Position numbers and translations under genes: made by a program
DNA from: Oopsacas minuta
Taxonomy: Eukaryota > Porifera > Hexactinellida > Lyssacinosida > Leucopsacidae
Direction of reading: 5' to 3'
Length of the DNA stretch: 64,000 nucleotides
NCBI GenBank assembly: GCA_024704765.1
Contig: JAKMXF010000066.1
Coordinates: forward strand, 1,051,883-1,115,882
Shown: positions 10,074 through 23,800 of the stretch, piece after piece
How the letters are laid out: the number at the start of each line of letters is the position of its first letter
How positions within the stretch are numbered: the stretch's first letter is position 1
Notes under the pieces: model-generated
What the model was told of the DNA's origin: nothing
Databases searched by the model: none
What the model saw: only the letters and a program-made list of their open reading frames with translations

Positions 10074-13000
10074 ATGGCAACAACCGGGATGTATGCTGGC
10101 TGGAGCCCTGCACCATCTTTAGAGGAACATTTACCAATCGAAAAGGTTGAAGCAATTGGAATCTTGCCTCCCGAAGATATTTGTAGTTTTATAGGAAATA
10201 TATCGCGCTCTTTAGGCAATCCTCTTCAAGTTGAACAAATGTATGCCACAGAAACGGGATTGAGGTGGATTTTGCAAGTAAGTTGTAGGTTATGGATGAA
10301 CAAATTAACTGTATTTTAATTTTCCTTTCAGGTCATGTCACACTCACTCTTATTGCCAATGCAGTATAAATCTACCATATTTGAATCGCTTACAATCTAC
10401 AGACATTGGCTCAGTACTTTATCGGGGGAGCGTATAGCAGAAATTGATCGGTTATCTCTTCCAGTGCCTGTATTGACTCGACCTGAGAAGTTTGCCAAAA
10501 TAGCTTTATGTCATCTCCCTAACCTCTTTATATTGAAAGAGTATCCTTCTGAAAATTCAGAAATGGAGATTTTCGATCACATGAAACTCTGTCAGCTTGC
10601 TCTCAGATCAATTCACTGTGTTGGCACAGGTACAGGTGGTGACGTGCTCTCTCAGAGTGCATGGACAACTCTCCTCACCTCTCTCATTGAAATAGGTAGG
10701 TTAATCATATGGGAGAGTTCATTTTGTGTTAATTAAAATGAATTTTATCCTTTTTATTCTATTTGGAGGTGATAAATTTCTGCCATTACCATCCAAATAC
10801 AAAGATTTAGCATCGAACATCTGTGCTGAATTTATCCGTATACTCTTTGACCTATGGGTAAGATCCTGTGCTCACCATTTCCCCTCTCCACCTCTCTGGA
10901 GCAGATTAAAACAATCGTGTATGAATTGGCGTCATCGCACGCCTGTCATAACACAATGGGACAAGATGGTTAATGCTCTTACTAAAGGAATTGTGTTAGA
11001 GATATATACTCAAAATCAAGAGACAGTGCAGGATTCTCCAACAGGGAGACCTATTAGTGGTATTGAGTGGAGGGAAACTGAATTCAGATCTGCAGACTTT
11101 TATCTCGAGAAAGAACCCCTATACCAATGTTGGTATCGATTTCTACATACTATCGGTTAGTTGACAGTCTAATTGTTCCAGGTTATTTCCCAATTTATAT
11201 TTTCTGATAGAGAATTTAAGGAATAATTCTTACAAATATGGTTGTGACCTTATGGAAGATTTTCTACTAATTTGCACTAGAATCACTCAAAATATTCAAC
11301 AGTTATAAATGCTCCAATTAACATAGTTTATCCACTTTGCAAATAATTAACAAAGCATAATTGAGTATAATCTATTATTTAACTAAATTAATAAATTCTT
11401 TTAGCCTCCTACAGGTTTATACTAAATTAATATACACTATTGTAATTGTATGAATATTTCTGATAGGAAATGTAGTGGAGCTATCCTACCCAGATGTAAT
11501 ATTGCGTCAGTTCGATAACGAGGCAACTGAACTAGCTGAAGAACACAAACCAGATTTGACAAACCTTCCAACAATTTTCTGGATTGCATTGCATAGTATT
11601 GACCAACAAGTTGACCTGTTTCTATCTAGCACTAGTCCAAAAGAACAAGTTTTATTTCAAAAGGATTCCACCGCTGGTCAACCAGTAATTTCTATCACTC
11701 CTGCAGCAAATAGACCTAAGGCATTAAGGGGAGCTGCAAGCCTTCCTTCTTCTACCAAAAACATAAAAGCTAGCTCTCTGAGTTCACAATCAACCCAGAA
11801 TATTAATGCAACACCAACACCTAGGTTCCTCTCACCAACTCTCTTATCCCAGACATTATCCACAGCACAACTACAGGCTAAGGCTAGCATTACGTGCATG
11901 CTCCCCGTTACAATGAGAACTAGCGCTAATACACTATTACACATTTTCGGTGCATGGTTATTCGAAGCATGTGTTTGGAAATACAACGATTGTCTCGCTG
12001 TTTTCACGTCTGCTTCTACTCATGTCGACGTCAGAATAACTCCAAGTCAAATTGCAATGAAAGTGTTTGAATCGCAATCACAATGTTCAAAAAGATTCGA
12101 AGCAGGTCGTGCAGAAGCTTTCAGTGCCCTTTGCAAAATATTTTGCCGTCAGCCATGCAAGACGACAATACGACCTGAGTATCTTTCTCGATTTTATGCC
12201 TCAATGATACGTGGATTATCTTTCCAGCCTTACATATGCACGGGAGAAGTGGTGTCAAAAATCTTAGAAGAAGGAAGCGATCTTTTTAGGATTGATTTAC
12301 AAGTTAGTTCTATTCTTCTACCACATTTTTTGGGTATGCTGGAGACAATTTTGCCATTGGAAAAACCTCCTTTTGCTTGTAAACTTACACCAAAGATTAT
12401 TGCAACATTAAGAGGCAGAGCAATCAACATTTTATCCTCAATCATATGTTTCCCACTTCACTTTCAACATCTGCAAATTACAGATTTGTCTAGATTTGTG
12501 ACACAAGGGAAAAGATATCAAAATGAGATAGATCCTCAAACTCATATGACATACCTTTCGCTGAGAGATCGTATCACAAAACTCGTATTTGATGCAATAT
12601 TGAAAGAAAATGATGCTATCAATATCTGTACACTTTTGAGCATACTTCAGGGTAAGTATTATGCACTATGTTAGCTTTCAAAACAACATATCAAATTGCC
12701 ATAGTATAATTGACACTCAACAACATGAAGTATAATAGATTTCTCTCAAATGTAATTGTTGAATACATTTTGTAGTTGTACTTAATGACAGTTCATCCTA
12801 CGACAATTCCTTGGCTCGCAAAAGAAACTCAAACTTGAAGGAAGACTTTCAGGATGACCAATCGACCTATCGAATAACTTTTAGCACAAAGCAAACTTAC
12901 AACGTGTTTGTTGAATCCTGTCACTTTGCAGAGAAAATTCTACAAGAATGGAATTTTCGGATCGGTAATTTAGATGTAGTTTTAGCTGCATTCGAGCTAT

Positions 13001-16000
13001 TGAAATGTGTTGCGAGAATCAGGATTGAAGACATTGACACACGAACTCGATCAGAAGTGTTGATTTGTATTCACGAATTCATTTTGCCTCCACCATCAGA
13101 GGTAAGTTCACGAAAAATTGTTCAAATAAATAAATATTTGATTGCAAGGATTAAGCCATGATTGCTTTCATTAATAACGTTTCATATTTTCAAGATCTCT
13201 AAACCACAACATGTATTCTTATGCATTGTATTGTGTTGTATAGGATGGTTTTGAAAAGCCACAATATAAGCATCAAACGCGTGACAGACATACACAACTT
13301 GTTGCTGCCTTCAATACTGCCCAACAGTGGTTGTTAGCTTATCCGGCGCTACTCAAGGTAGTTTGATATACGTTATACTTAACCAGTAATATTATAATTC
13401 GATAAAAAAACATTATTGGCAAGATACAAATATGACGTATATAACTTGTAATTTTGAGGTGTTACCTTGAAATACCTGAAAAACCTTTGTATTATCATTT
13501 AAGGTTTCTATTGATAGTATCAGTAATTGAATGAAGCCAGGAAGACTGATAGTAGTTTAAAATCTTTACTGTTCAACAACCTTATGATATATGGTCAAAT
13601 GAAGTATTTGTAGATTATTTCACCACCAAAAAATATATATCAATAACGTATTACAAAAGTCTTGTGGCTTGACATCAATAGCCTTGTAATTATCTTAATG
13701 ACATGTGATTCTATTTCTGAAAAGGCCCTTATACGTACTTAAGTTCTATTATTATGTGAATAACTATTATCTGATTGAGAGCTCGATTAAATTCAAAATG
13801 TTAAATATTCGTTCATTGTAATTTAATTTTTTTCCTATGTAATGTGCGGACTATAGTATAGTGTTTTCAAACAAAATATAATTGGCAGGAGGATGTATGT
13901 TTGAGGAAAATGATGGAAATAATAGAGATCGGCCTATCTGGATTTCCTTCTAGGCAAAGTAATGTTGACGAATCAAAGACAATTTTCAAAGAGGATAAAG
14001 TTCGAGGATATCCTTCCACTCGAGTTCTAGAAGCAGCTGAAGCACTTCTAACGACAGCTGTGGAACTTGTCAATTCGTTTCCAAGTCCATCAGGTCCAGA
14101 AACATCATGTTCTCTCCTAGATGAAGCATCTATCTTAGAGTGTCTAACTCCCGAAATGAAGAAAATTTCTAAATTTAGATATTACGTATTGAATAATTCA
14201 ATAATAATAGGGCTACTATCTGGGCCATTAGCGAAGCAAGAAGAGGACACAGCGCAAATATCGACTGCACTTCCTACTGTTACAATGCTTTTAAGATGTG
14301 TAACTGGAAAGCATGTTTGGACGTTCCAAATGAGACATTTCCCAAGAGGAAAAACTGTTGACCCTACACTACTGAAGAGTGCTGAAAGACCGCCATTAGG
14401 TAAGAACTTACACGAAATTTTCTAGTGGATACAAACTATAGAAAATATAATACAAAATTGGTATCCAATTTCCATTAATTTATCACTTGAATTTTATAAT
14501 TTTGTTAGGTGAACAACCACAAATTAAGTTACCAGTAGACACAACTCCCTGGCCAGATTTTGATACTCCTGAGGAGTCTGTTGCTGCAGAACATTCTATT
14601 CCAACAGTACATGATATATTAGAGGGAGGAAGTCTTAGAGAAGAGAACAAGGAGTTCTTGGAATTTGTAGATAGACAACGTGAGATGGAGCGAGAGCTAG
14701 AAGCTTTGGCACTAGAAAGAAAGATCCATCAACTTTATCCTAATCCTAATCTAATATCAGAACCTGAACAGCCTAAAACAGATTTCCAAGCGGAAAGATT
14801 GCTACTGAATAGTTTAGGCTTGTTGCAAGCTGGGCATTTAGCGGAATTGGATTCTAGTAAGGAAGGGTGAGTTGGAATCTATTGATAATCGTCAAACTTA
14901 ACTTAAATTAGCAGTCAACCTAGACACTTTACTCTCTAATGATAAAGTCTACGAAGTAAGCAATCAGCTGTACTCATTTGGTTGCAAAACAATATATTAT
15001 TCATTATTGAGTGGTTTGTTTGTTAAATCAAAATTTAGTTCTTATCTGTCCATAACCATGACATGATGTCGATATGTAATCTGAAAGCAATTACGTGACA
15101 ATTACAGATCACAATAAGTTAATTTATTCATTGAATATTCGAATAGCTACGACACATTGATCACCATAGAATTAGTATTCATATTTATTGACATTTAATA
15201 TAATCATGAGCCAACAGTGTGTAGGCTGTCTTCTATAAGATGTGGATATGTTCCCAAGATGTTATTTAAATTCAGACATAATATGTCTCTTGTTAATAAC
15301 AACTTATGAATTAATTATGATAAGTAAAATCAATTAGAAAATCACTCTAATATGCCAACTAGATAACAAACCCTAGCTAACTGTAAGAGCATATTTGCAG
15401 CTGATTTGGCAGATTGCAATTTACTGATCATTGTAGTTATCATTGTCTTTTCCACGCGGTAATGAAGTGTTACCTCCGATTCGCTAATATACGTAGTAGC
15501 TCTATACAATTGAATTTTAAAAGTTGGCTTAGCCATAAGCTATAGTTTTTTTAATTTATTGAACAATTAGTAGACTCTAAAACGGCGAACAGTTCCATTT
15601 AAAATAATACCTTTGATGATTCAATTAGAACAATTTAATAGTGTTACATAGTTTACATTCTCTCCTAGCCATCTCAAATGTCTTAATTAATTTGAATCTG
15701 CCTCCAACTATCACTCCCTCTCTTAATATTCGTTTAAAATCCAGGTGTTGTGGATATGTATCCTATTCGACACTTGATATTCTAAGAAATTGTACATGTC
15801 ACTCATGTTAAGGGACGCTGTTGGAGTGATAAGTTTTCTAATCATCACATATTGATTACCTTTCACCGAAGTATATTTAATAAGCTAACAAGATAATCTA
15901 CCAAATCAGTCATTTCATCAAGTTCGAGATCTCAGTGCCAGCGTATTTGATGCTGTGTATATGCCTCAATATATTTGATCAGTCAGTTAATTAACTCAAC

Positions 16001-18041
16001 ATTTTTGATCTATGATACCATATTTCTTAAGGATATAATTTCTGGGGTTAACTTAAGTAAAGTAACGTCGAAAATTACGAAAGCCTTAGTAATGGCAGTT
16101 AATAATGTGAATATATGTTTAGCTTCAAACGTGCTCTGCAAGTGCTAGACAATATGCCTGTTCGAAATAGTAACACAGTTTTCCTACTCTACGTACAATC
16201 AGGTCGCACTAGCCTAATGGAAGTTGTTGACTACAAGCCTCAGGCTATGCGGAATAATCAACATTACTATAGTTTCTTACAGTCGCTAGGATGGCCACGT
16301 GATCCCACTACTCATGTGGGATTCAGAGGAAAAGTCCCTCAAGATAAATCTTTCATCACACCAAAGCTTTCTCCGGAAAGACACTTTCTATACTATACAG
16401 ATCAAATGACAGAGATTGCATTTGTGTTTCCAGAACCTCTTGAGACTTTGGGATCATCTGGAAGTCTAATGTCCTCAGATTCTTATGAAAGTCTTAACAT
16501 TAGTGATATCCCTAGCTCTTACCCACAGGTAGATACGAGTACCGGTGAATAATTAGCAATACTTCTATCTTAATGTTTATAGTCCTCACGCACTCCACCT
16601 GAGAATATCTCTATCAACACTGACCTAGGAAGCTTACCACACTCAGATAGAGACAGTGGGAAAGTTAAAACTCCGAGAAGAGATACTTATAGCATAGACA
16701 AAGAAGACAGCACTTCCAACAACTCATCTATAACCACACCCAATTATGAGATTCCAAAATTGAATCTACCAATGCAACGCCAACCTACACCAAATCTAAC
16801 ACAAGAGATGATGACGTCAGGGGGTGAGGCTTCTATATACCCGTCATTAAGTGGACATTTCAAGGTGACAGGTGTTGCGAGTGAGAGTGAGTTAATCGCA
16901 GTCAAATCTACCTCCAGGAAGAGACAGAAGCAACATTGTGGGTAAGTAACGAAATTTGTATTCACTCTGTGAAATCTTATACCAATTGTATTTTAGAACT
17001 ATTGTAGTTTGGCTCGAATGCTTTGAAGATCATGTAAACTTTCCATTACAACAGATAATCGAGCTATTCGTTCTGGACACCTATTTAACGCCTGGCGGCA
17101 AGAGAAGACTGAATACAAGCCAAAATTCATACGACAGACTTACCAACACTCCTCCTGTAATATTTATATATCGATTGCAAAATGGATTGTTTAGGATACA
17201 CAGACCTGGCCCTTTGTTTCCAACTTCTCCCGCTACTACAAGTTTCAACCCAATGCCAGCTGGTCCTCTGCTAAATGGGTAAGATTCATATCTGTTAAGT
17301 GTTAATCTACTGAATATTTGAATTCATGTGTAGATTCATTGGTATTTTGTAGGTGGATTTCTACTACTAGCTTTAATCTTGTGGTTTATTATAGGCTAGA
17401 AATTTTGTCTATTATGGCTACATACTCATGTTGTATTTTAGAATCCCTCGTGGACTTTACAAATACATTCAAAATTTATCTGGCGAACTTATCTTCGCTA
17501 AAGTATATATTTACCAATTTGCTTTCGATGCATTGGTATGGCAGAATAATTAGATATGCTTAAAATTACATACTTGATACTTACCAATATGATGGTTTAC
17601 TTTATAATACTACGTTCAAGCACAATTTCGGAGCTATATGCACAATCAAATCTATCAACGTCTATAAAACCTGATTTACTCTGTCTGACAGCAATTGAGT
17701 TAGTACTTTCGTAAATGCGAGCTAAAAATTGGATTTTTTACCATATTTTGTAAATGTATTTATTTAAAAATTAATTCGAAATTACAGCAAGAAAATTCAA
17801 TTTGCTTTTGTGAATTTCTAATTTAATTAATTTGTATTTGCGTAGGTTTACATGTGGGCCGCGTGATTTAGCTCGACTTGTTCGTGAGACAACTCTCAAC
17901 ATTTGCTGGGAACACAGATTATCCGGTGATGAATATTCTCCCCCTGAATTTCTTAGAAGACGTCGAATTGAAGATATTGTACAAATCTATAAACTTCTAC
18001 ATGATACTCAATCCAAGTTAATCACACGGTTATTCATGTAA
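10074..18041 (+). CDS. RALGAPB: Ral GTPase-activating protein subunit beta
   Basis: Non-catalytic beta subunit of the RalGAP complex, which keeps RalA/RalB GDP-bound together with a catalytic alpha subunit. Twelve exons join in frame to 1563 aa (vertebrate proteins are about 1500): 10074-10277, 10332-10695, 10769-11155, 11467-12651, 12776-13101, 13244-13357, 13889-14399, 14509-14866, 16123-16528, 16583-16941, 16997-17278, 17846-18041. All junctions are GT-AG. Matches run the whole length: LPLPSKYKDLASNI, GRAEAFSALCKIFCRQPC, IEIGLSGF, NSFPSPSGPETSCSLLDE, FRYYVLNNSIIIGLLSGPL, NTVFLLYVQSGRTS, YYTDQMTEIAFVFPEP, VVWLECFED, and the ending LARLVRETTLNIC then IEDIVQIYK. About 20 residues present in vertebrates are missing at the exon 8/9 junction, next to a 1256-base intron. 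Confidence 0.92.
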
Positions 18042-18278
18042 GAATTCAGATTTAATTTGTTTAAATTTTGTTCTCATATATATATATCAATTCGAATAAT
18101 ACGATAGAAAAATTAACTAATGAGATAATTGTTGTTGAATTCATAGTGAGTTATATTGAATAATATTATCAAAGGTGTTTGGCAAAAACTTTACGATTCA
18201 CAATCAACTTTTGTGTAACAAATTCTAAAACAATAATACCAGCATATTTTAGTTGCTGCAAATTAGTGTAGAGTAAAA

Positions 18279-20094
18279 ATGAAACGGATGCAAGAAATTA
18301 TAGGCATGATTCCTGACTCTGTCACAGATTTTATGCCAAGCGATTTCGGTTTAAAAAAAGTGAGTGCATACCTGGAGAATATTCGAGTTCATCCTCTTTA
18401 CCCACTGCTTCAAAACTTAGTTGACAAAACAGCCGCATATCGTTCGATATTAACAACACCCGATCCTGATAAGCTAGAAAGCTTCTTGAATCAGCATAAC
18501 AGCCCAACAAATTTTGCTTCGGAAATCCAGGATTTTGTAAAGCGAAGTGAGCCAGAACACACACCCTTATTCACAGAAGACAAAGAGATAAACACCCTTG
18601 TATTGTTCTCCATCAAAATGCTATACTTCTATCTCCAATACTTACACGAATGTTGTGTTCTCTCGCATACATATGTACACAACTACATCGATGTACTCAA
18701 ACAAAATAGACATCGTAATGATGGACTGCCAATGCACAGAGAATTGAATGGCAAAACTAATAATGTAAATGTAGACTTTACACCTGACGGACTACATCTA
18801 ATTCCACATAATGAAATAGCTGAAAAAGATGAAGCAAAACAACGTGCCAAAAATGATATTATTTTCGAGTCAAACACGAAAATAAATGAACGAATACGAT
18901 TCCCAGAGAAGGGAATATATTTCCAAGAATGCCCAAGCAAACCAGAAGATCAACAATTCGCCAAGTCTGCAATGTTATTGCCACACGATCCTCAAAATCG
19001 GAATTGGCCATTCCCGACTCCAGATAAGTCATTCGTTGCTACTCCACCTCCAGTACCTAACGGGACACACACAACACCAAGATTTACAAAAAGATCCAAC
19101 CTTCCACGACCAGCGGTAGACATTCTAAAATCTTGGCTTTTCAATCATTTAGTGCATCCGTATCCTACTGAAGAGGAGAAAAGATCTCTGGCTCAGCAAA
19201 CCAATCTAAATCTCACTCAGGTAAACAATTGGTTCATCAACGCTCGAAGACGTATCTTACAGCCAATGCTAGAACCTCGCTCCCAAGTGAACCTCACAAA
19301 CATTCAACAAGCGAATATGCAGTCCAACATACAGCCGCAACAAATTCTTCAAACTCCTATCCAACAACCAAACCCAAATACTAAATACCCAGTATTCACG
19401 CTTACTCCAGGTCCTCTCATGCCTCTGAGCCATGAACAAGGAATTTGTAACAACACAGATTTCTTGGTGCAAGCTGGACAAGTACTAGCACAAGGTTAGA
19501 TAATTATACGACTTTGTTATCCTAACTACTTAGTAATTTATAACCTCTTTTCGTAGGCGCTGCATTCAGTAACAGTTCTGGTTCAAACACTGCACAGCTA
19601 GTGACAACAATGGGGGGCACTCCCATAACAACAGTGACTCAACCAATTGTGATGCGAGGCCCCAATGATGCCATATTTCCCACGCAACCACAAACAATTA
19701 ACACAGGACAAGCCACCACTTTCCTATCACAAGATCCCAACAGACCAGGGACTTACACGGTAACACAGGGTGGAGTAAACGTGTTCTCGCCTCCCATAAC
19801 TAACATAAAGAATGAATTAGATCCAGATAATCCGCAGATTATTGTTCCAGAGGAACAACAGCAACTTACAATTGTCACTACACCACAGATCATCCCTCCT
19901 AATAGTAAGTGAAAAGCTGATTATAATTTCTGCTTACTTTATGGGAAATCCCTTAGTCATGTATTTTGTTGTATAATATGTACTATGGATTAACGTATAT
20001 AAATATTTCAATAGATTCTACTGCTCATGTTTACCAGACACCCCGTGTATTGCTCGCACCTCTTCCCCAGACAGTCCCACCTGTATCCGACTAA
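18279..20094 (+). CDS. PKNOX: PKNOX/PREP-class TALE homeobox transcription factor
   Basis: Three exons (18279-19494, 19557-19904, 20015-20094) give 547 aa. The N-terminal MEIS/PREP domain (about residues 28-145) includes [10 protein letters not shown] and [18 protein letters not shown], the surface that binds PBC-class homeoproteins. The TALE homeodomain (about 268-330) has the three-residue loop extension, [20 protein letters not shown], and recognition helix [17 protein letters not shown], with Ile50 and Asn51. RILQPML is typical of PKNOX/PREP, whereas Meis has RIVQPM. The C-terminus is Q, T, P and N-rich, as expected for an activation region. Downstream, AATAAA at 20327 is a likely poly(A) signal. 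A TTTTAG acceptor-like site at 18251-18252 precedes the ATG by 26 nt. Confidence 0.92.
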
Positions 20095-20326
20095 TAATAT
20101 CCACTCAAATTGCTTGAAAAAAGATGAATTTATGTTATAAATGGAAATAGCCAACCACTCTTCACTATCTAATATGAATAGAGAGTTACCCCTTCCCCTA
20201 GAGCCAAAAGTTTGATACAGCCACTCATTTGTATAAGTAGTTCTAGTTTATGTATGCTGTTTTATTATTGTCCCAATTGCTGTAATATAATTGTCTTATG
20301 CTCGATATTAATGTATTCCTAGTGGC

Positions 20327-20332
20327 AATAAA
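20327..20332 (+). terminator. Poly(A) signal AATAAA after PKNOX
   Basis: Canonical hexamer 233 bases after the PKNOX stop codon, in an AT-rich 3' UTR. Confidence 0.6.
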
Positions 20333-20559
20333 TACAATTTACATATTATGTTTATAGAGCAGATAAAAAACGCAAGACATCAATAATTCAGTATAATTTC
20401 CAAGTAATTGTATTAGACTAGTACATAAACTTAGTATGAACATAGGCAGTGCATTTAGCAGCATTCTCTTTGATCACATAAATATTTATCTATTGGTTAA
20501 ATGTATAAATTGTGATCCCATTTCATAGATTTGGCAAAGAAAGTTCTCTTACACTCTGA

Positions 20560-20705
20560 TACCTTGGTGTATGGCAGCTGTTCCATGGAACTCTATACCA
20601 AAGTAATCCAGCTAGGAGGGGGTTCTATGGAGTGTGAAGGCGCCCGTGCAGTCGTCCGTGGACCGCCAGGGGTTCAAGGACCCTAGGTTGGGAACTACTT
20701 GTTAA
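20560..20705. repeat. GC-rich repeat with a hAT-like terminus
   Basis: A GC-rich patch in AT-rich DNA. It ends CCTAGGTTGGGAACTAC, whose complement resembles the CAGTGGTTCCCAACCT-type ends of hAT (Charlie) transposons. The left end is unclear, so this may be a truncated non-autonomous copy. Confidence 0.4.
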
Positions 20706-20819
20706 TGGGATAATATTTGTTGTCATGTTAATTAATTCACAATTCATGATCCAATGTTTATCCAATCTGTTATCTAGATTAGAATTACAAATCAATCACA
20801 TTCACTTGCCAAAATATAA

Positions 20820-23800
20820 ATGAATAATAGGTCAGAAATGATCGATGAAGAACTAGGCTGTATTAAAAAATTCGATTCATGGAATGAACATGAACAAATC
20901 GAGTTTGTGAAAGAGCTGATCTCAAGGATGGCATTTCATCAACAAGAAAAGGTCAACAGTTTTCTAGAACCAATCCTACAACGAGATTTCATATCAGAAT
21001 TAGCTAATCGTGGTCTGGACAACATCGCTTGTTATATTCTCAGCTCACTGGTCAGTTTATTATATATTTTACCCATAAATGTTAACCAATTCGTTATTTT
21101 AAGATTCCATATTTTACCATTTACATCCAAATTGAGATAATCCATCATTCATTTACCGAATATTTTGTAATAATAGCATTGATATATATGTATGCGCACT
21201 CTGCTGTCAAATTTCGTCCCGTTTATAGATGGATTAAGAGTGTTAGAAGGTTGTCAGAACATTTATATCGCACACATAACTGTGGCGAATTAAGATATAA
21301 GCATATTGGACAGACTGTAAAGGTAGCTGGATGGTTACAAAAACCAAGAATAATTACAAATAGTGATGTCATACCGTTGTTTATCCCAATACAAGACATG
21401 TATGGTGTAACACAAGCAGTAACGAAAGAGCCTACTCTGAAGAAAATTGTTAAACAGACTCCTATAGATTCCATAGTTTCGATTGAGGGAATTGTGATAG
21501 AGAGAATAAGTCCAAATCCTAATCTCCGAACTGGACAGATAGAAATAGTTGTAAATAAAATAGAAATATTAAATCAATGTGAAAATTTGCACTATACGAC
21601 AAAGTCCCATTCTAAAAACGTTAGTCATTGTCTAGCCAATCATACTCGTTATTTATATCTGAGAAGACAACAAAACATCGAAGTTCTAAAGAAGCGCAGC
21701 GAATTCATACATTTTCTCTCCAACTATCTTCACATTAAGCATAACTTTATTGAAATTGAGACACCTATTTTATCCAAAAAGTCACCAGAAGGCGCAAAGG
21801 AATTTATTGTACCATCTTCAAACCTGAAAAGGCAATTCTATACCCTCTCACAAAGTCCACAGCAGTATAAACAACTACTGATGGTCTCATCTATTGATAA
21901 ATACTTCCAGATTGCCAAATGTTTCCGTGACGAGATACACACAGCTCAAAGACAGATCGAGTTCTCACAACTTGACTTAGAAATGGCATTTGTGACCCAA
22001 GATGACGTCATAAATCTTATAGAAGAAATGGTTTGTCAAGCTATTGAGAACATTTGCCCAAAATCAGCCCTGTTAGAGAGACCCTTTCCTAGATTGACTT
22101 ATCAAGCAGCTATGAAACAGTATAATACTGATAAACCCGATTTGCGATCCGCAGGTACGAAAGATAAGTTGGCTTTCGCCTGGATTCAGGATTTCCCGCT
22201 TTTCACAAAGACGACACAAGGTGTTATAATGTCAACACACCATCCGTTTACAACACATCATATAGACGATGCTGATCTAATATACAGTGACCCATTGAGA
22301 GCACGTGGACAGAGTTATGACTTAGTTTTGAATGGTGTTGAAGTGGGTGGTGGTTCTATCCGTGTACACCAGGCTGCTCTACAGAAACACATCATAGAGA
22401 ATATTCTGAAAGAAGATTCGTCTCACTTACAGCATCTCATAACTGCTTTAGGACATGGTTGCCCCCCTCATGGTGGATTCGCATTAGGCCTAGACAGAAT
22501 TCTAATGATTCTACTGGGAAGATTGAATGCGAATGATGTTATAGCTTTTCCAAAGTCATCAGCTGGGAGGGATAATACTGTAGGATCTCCAGGGAACTTA
22601 TCACAAGCGGAGTTATCAGAATATGAACTCTGTTTTAAATCATAGAATTTGTATTTAGGAAATCGTTATATGCAATCAATCACTTTTTGATTACAGTATT
22701 CTCAAATTTAACTGCTATTATATGTTAGCGCTGGATTGATGCATCATATATAAGGTTATATATATATATATGTTATGTATTTTTAGGACGAGCGTTCTCT
22801 GTGCCGGGCAGAGCTGGTGTGTCGAACTTGGTATGACGTAATAATGAAAGCGAAACTTTGGCGGAAGCTAATCATGCATAATATCAGAACACAACCTTTA
22901 TGGAGAGGATTGGCTGAGCGGAGGAAATGGGGTCAGTTTCTTATAGGGCGTGGTTCAGGCGAAATTGCTCCTATAGGAGGAAGACTTCAATTATCTGGGA
23001 GATATTACAGACTCCTATACCCGTGTATTATCCAGGTATGTACATTTTTCAGCTAATAATAAATGCAGAATTTATTTTTCCTATTTGTAAAGGATATCAA
23101 AGTTTTGGAGAAAAATTGGCAAACTGGAATACCAAGGATGAATATTATTCAATGTAATAGCTCTAATAGTAAAGGAGTTTATTGTCTACAGTACGATGAT
23201 AGGAAGATTGTATCTGGCTTGAGAGATAATACTATTAAAATATGGGAGCGTGATACCCTTAATTGTGTACAGGTAAATATTCTAATTTTATCTGTGTAAA
23301 ATAGGCTGTAATGTTAAAATTATTTATAATTAGATTCTAAAAGGGCATACAGGAAGTGTATTATGTCTACAGTACGATGAGAATGTAATTATAAGTGGGA
23401 GTTCCGACTCTACAATTCGTGTATGGGATGTCCACACAGGTGTGATGATAAAGACTCTTATTCATCACTGCGAAGCCGTCTTACACTTAAGATTTGATGG
23501 AGTTAACATGGTAACTTGTTCGAAGGACCGAACTATAGCAGTTTGGGTTGTAAACTCTTCCAATGATATTGTACTACGTCGTGTATTAGTTGGTCATAGA
23601 GCTGCAGTCAATGTTGTTGATTTTGATGACAAATTTATCGTGAGCGCAAGTGGTGACCGTACGATTAAAGTATGGCGTACTTCTACTTGCGAGTTTATTC
23701 GTACACTTCAGGGCCATCGTAGAGGTATAGCCTGTTTGCAGTATAGAGATAATCTAGTTGTGAGTGGATCTAGTGATAATTCAATACGGTTATGGGATAT

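Noticed and set aside
15342-15536. Minus-strand open frame inside RALGAPB intron 8
   Set aside because: Only 64 codons, no homology recognised, and no splice context. The 1256-base intron shows no other coding signal.
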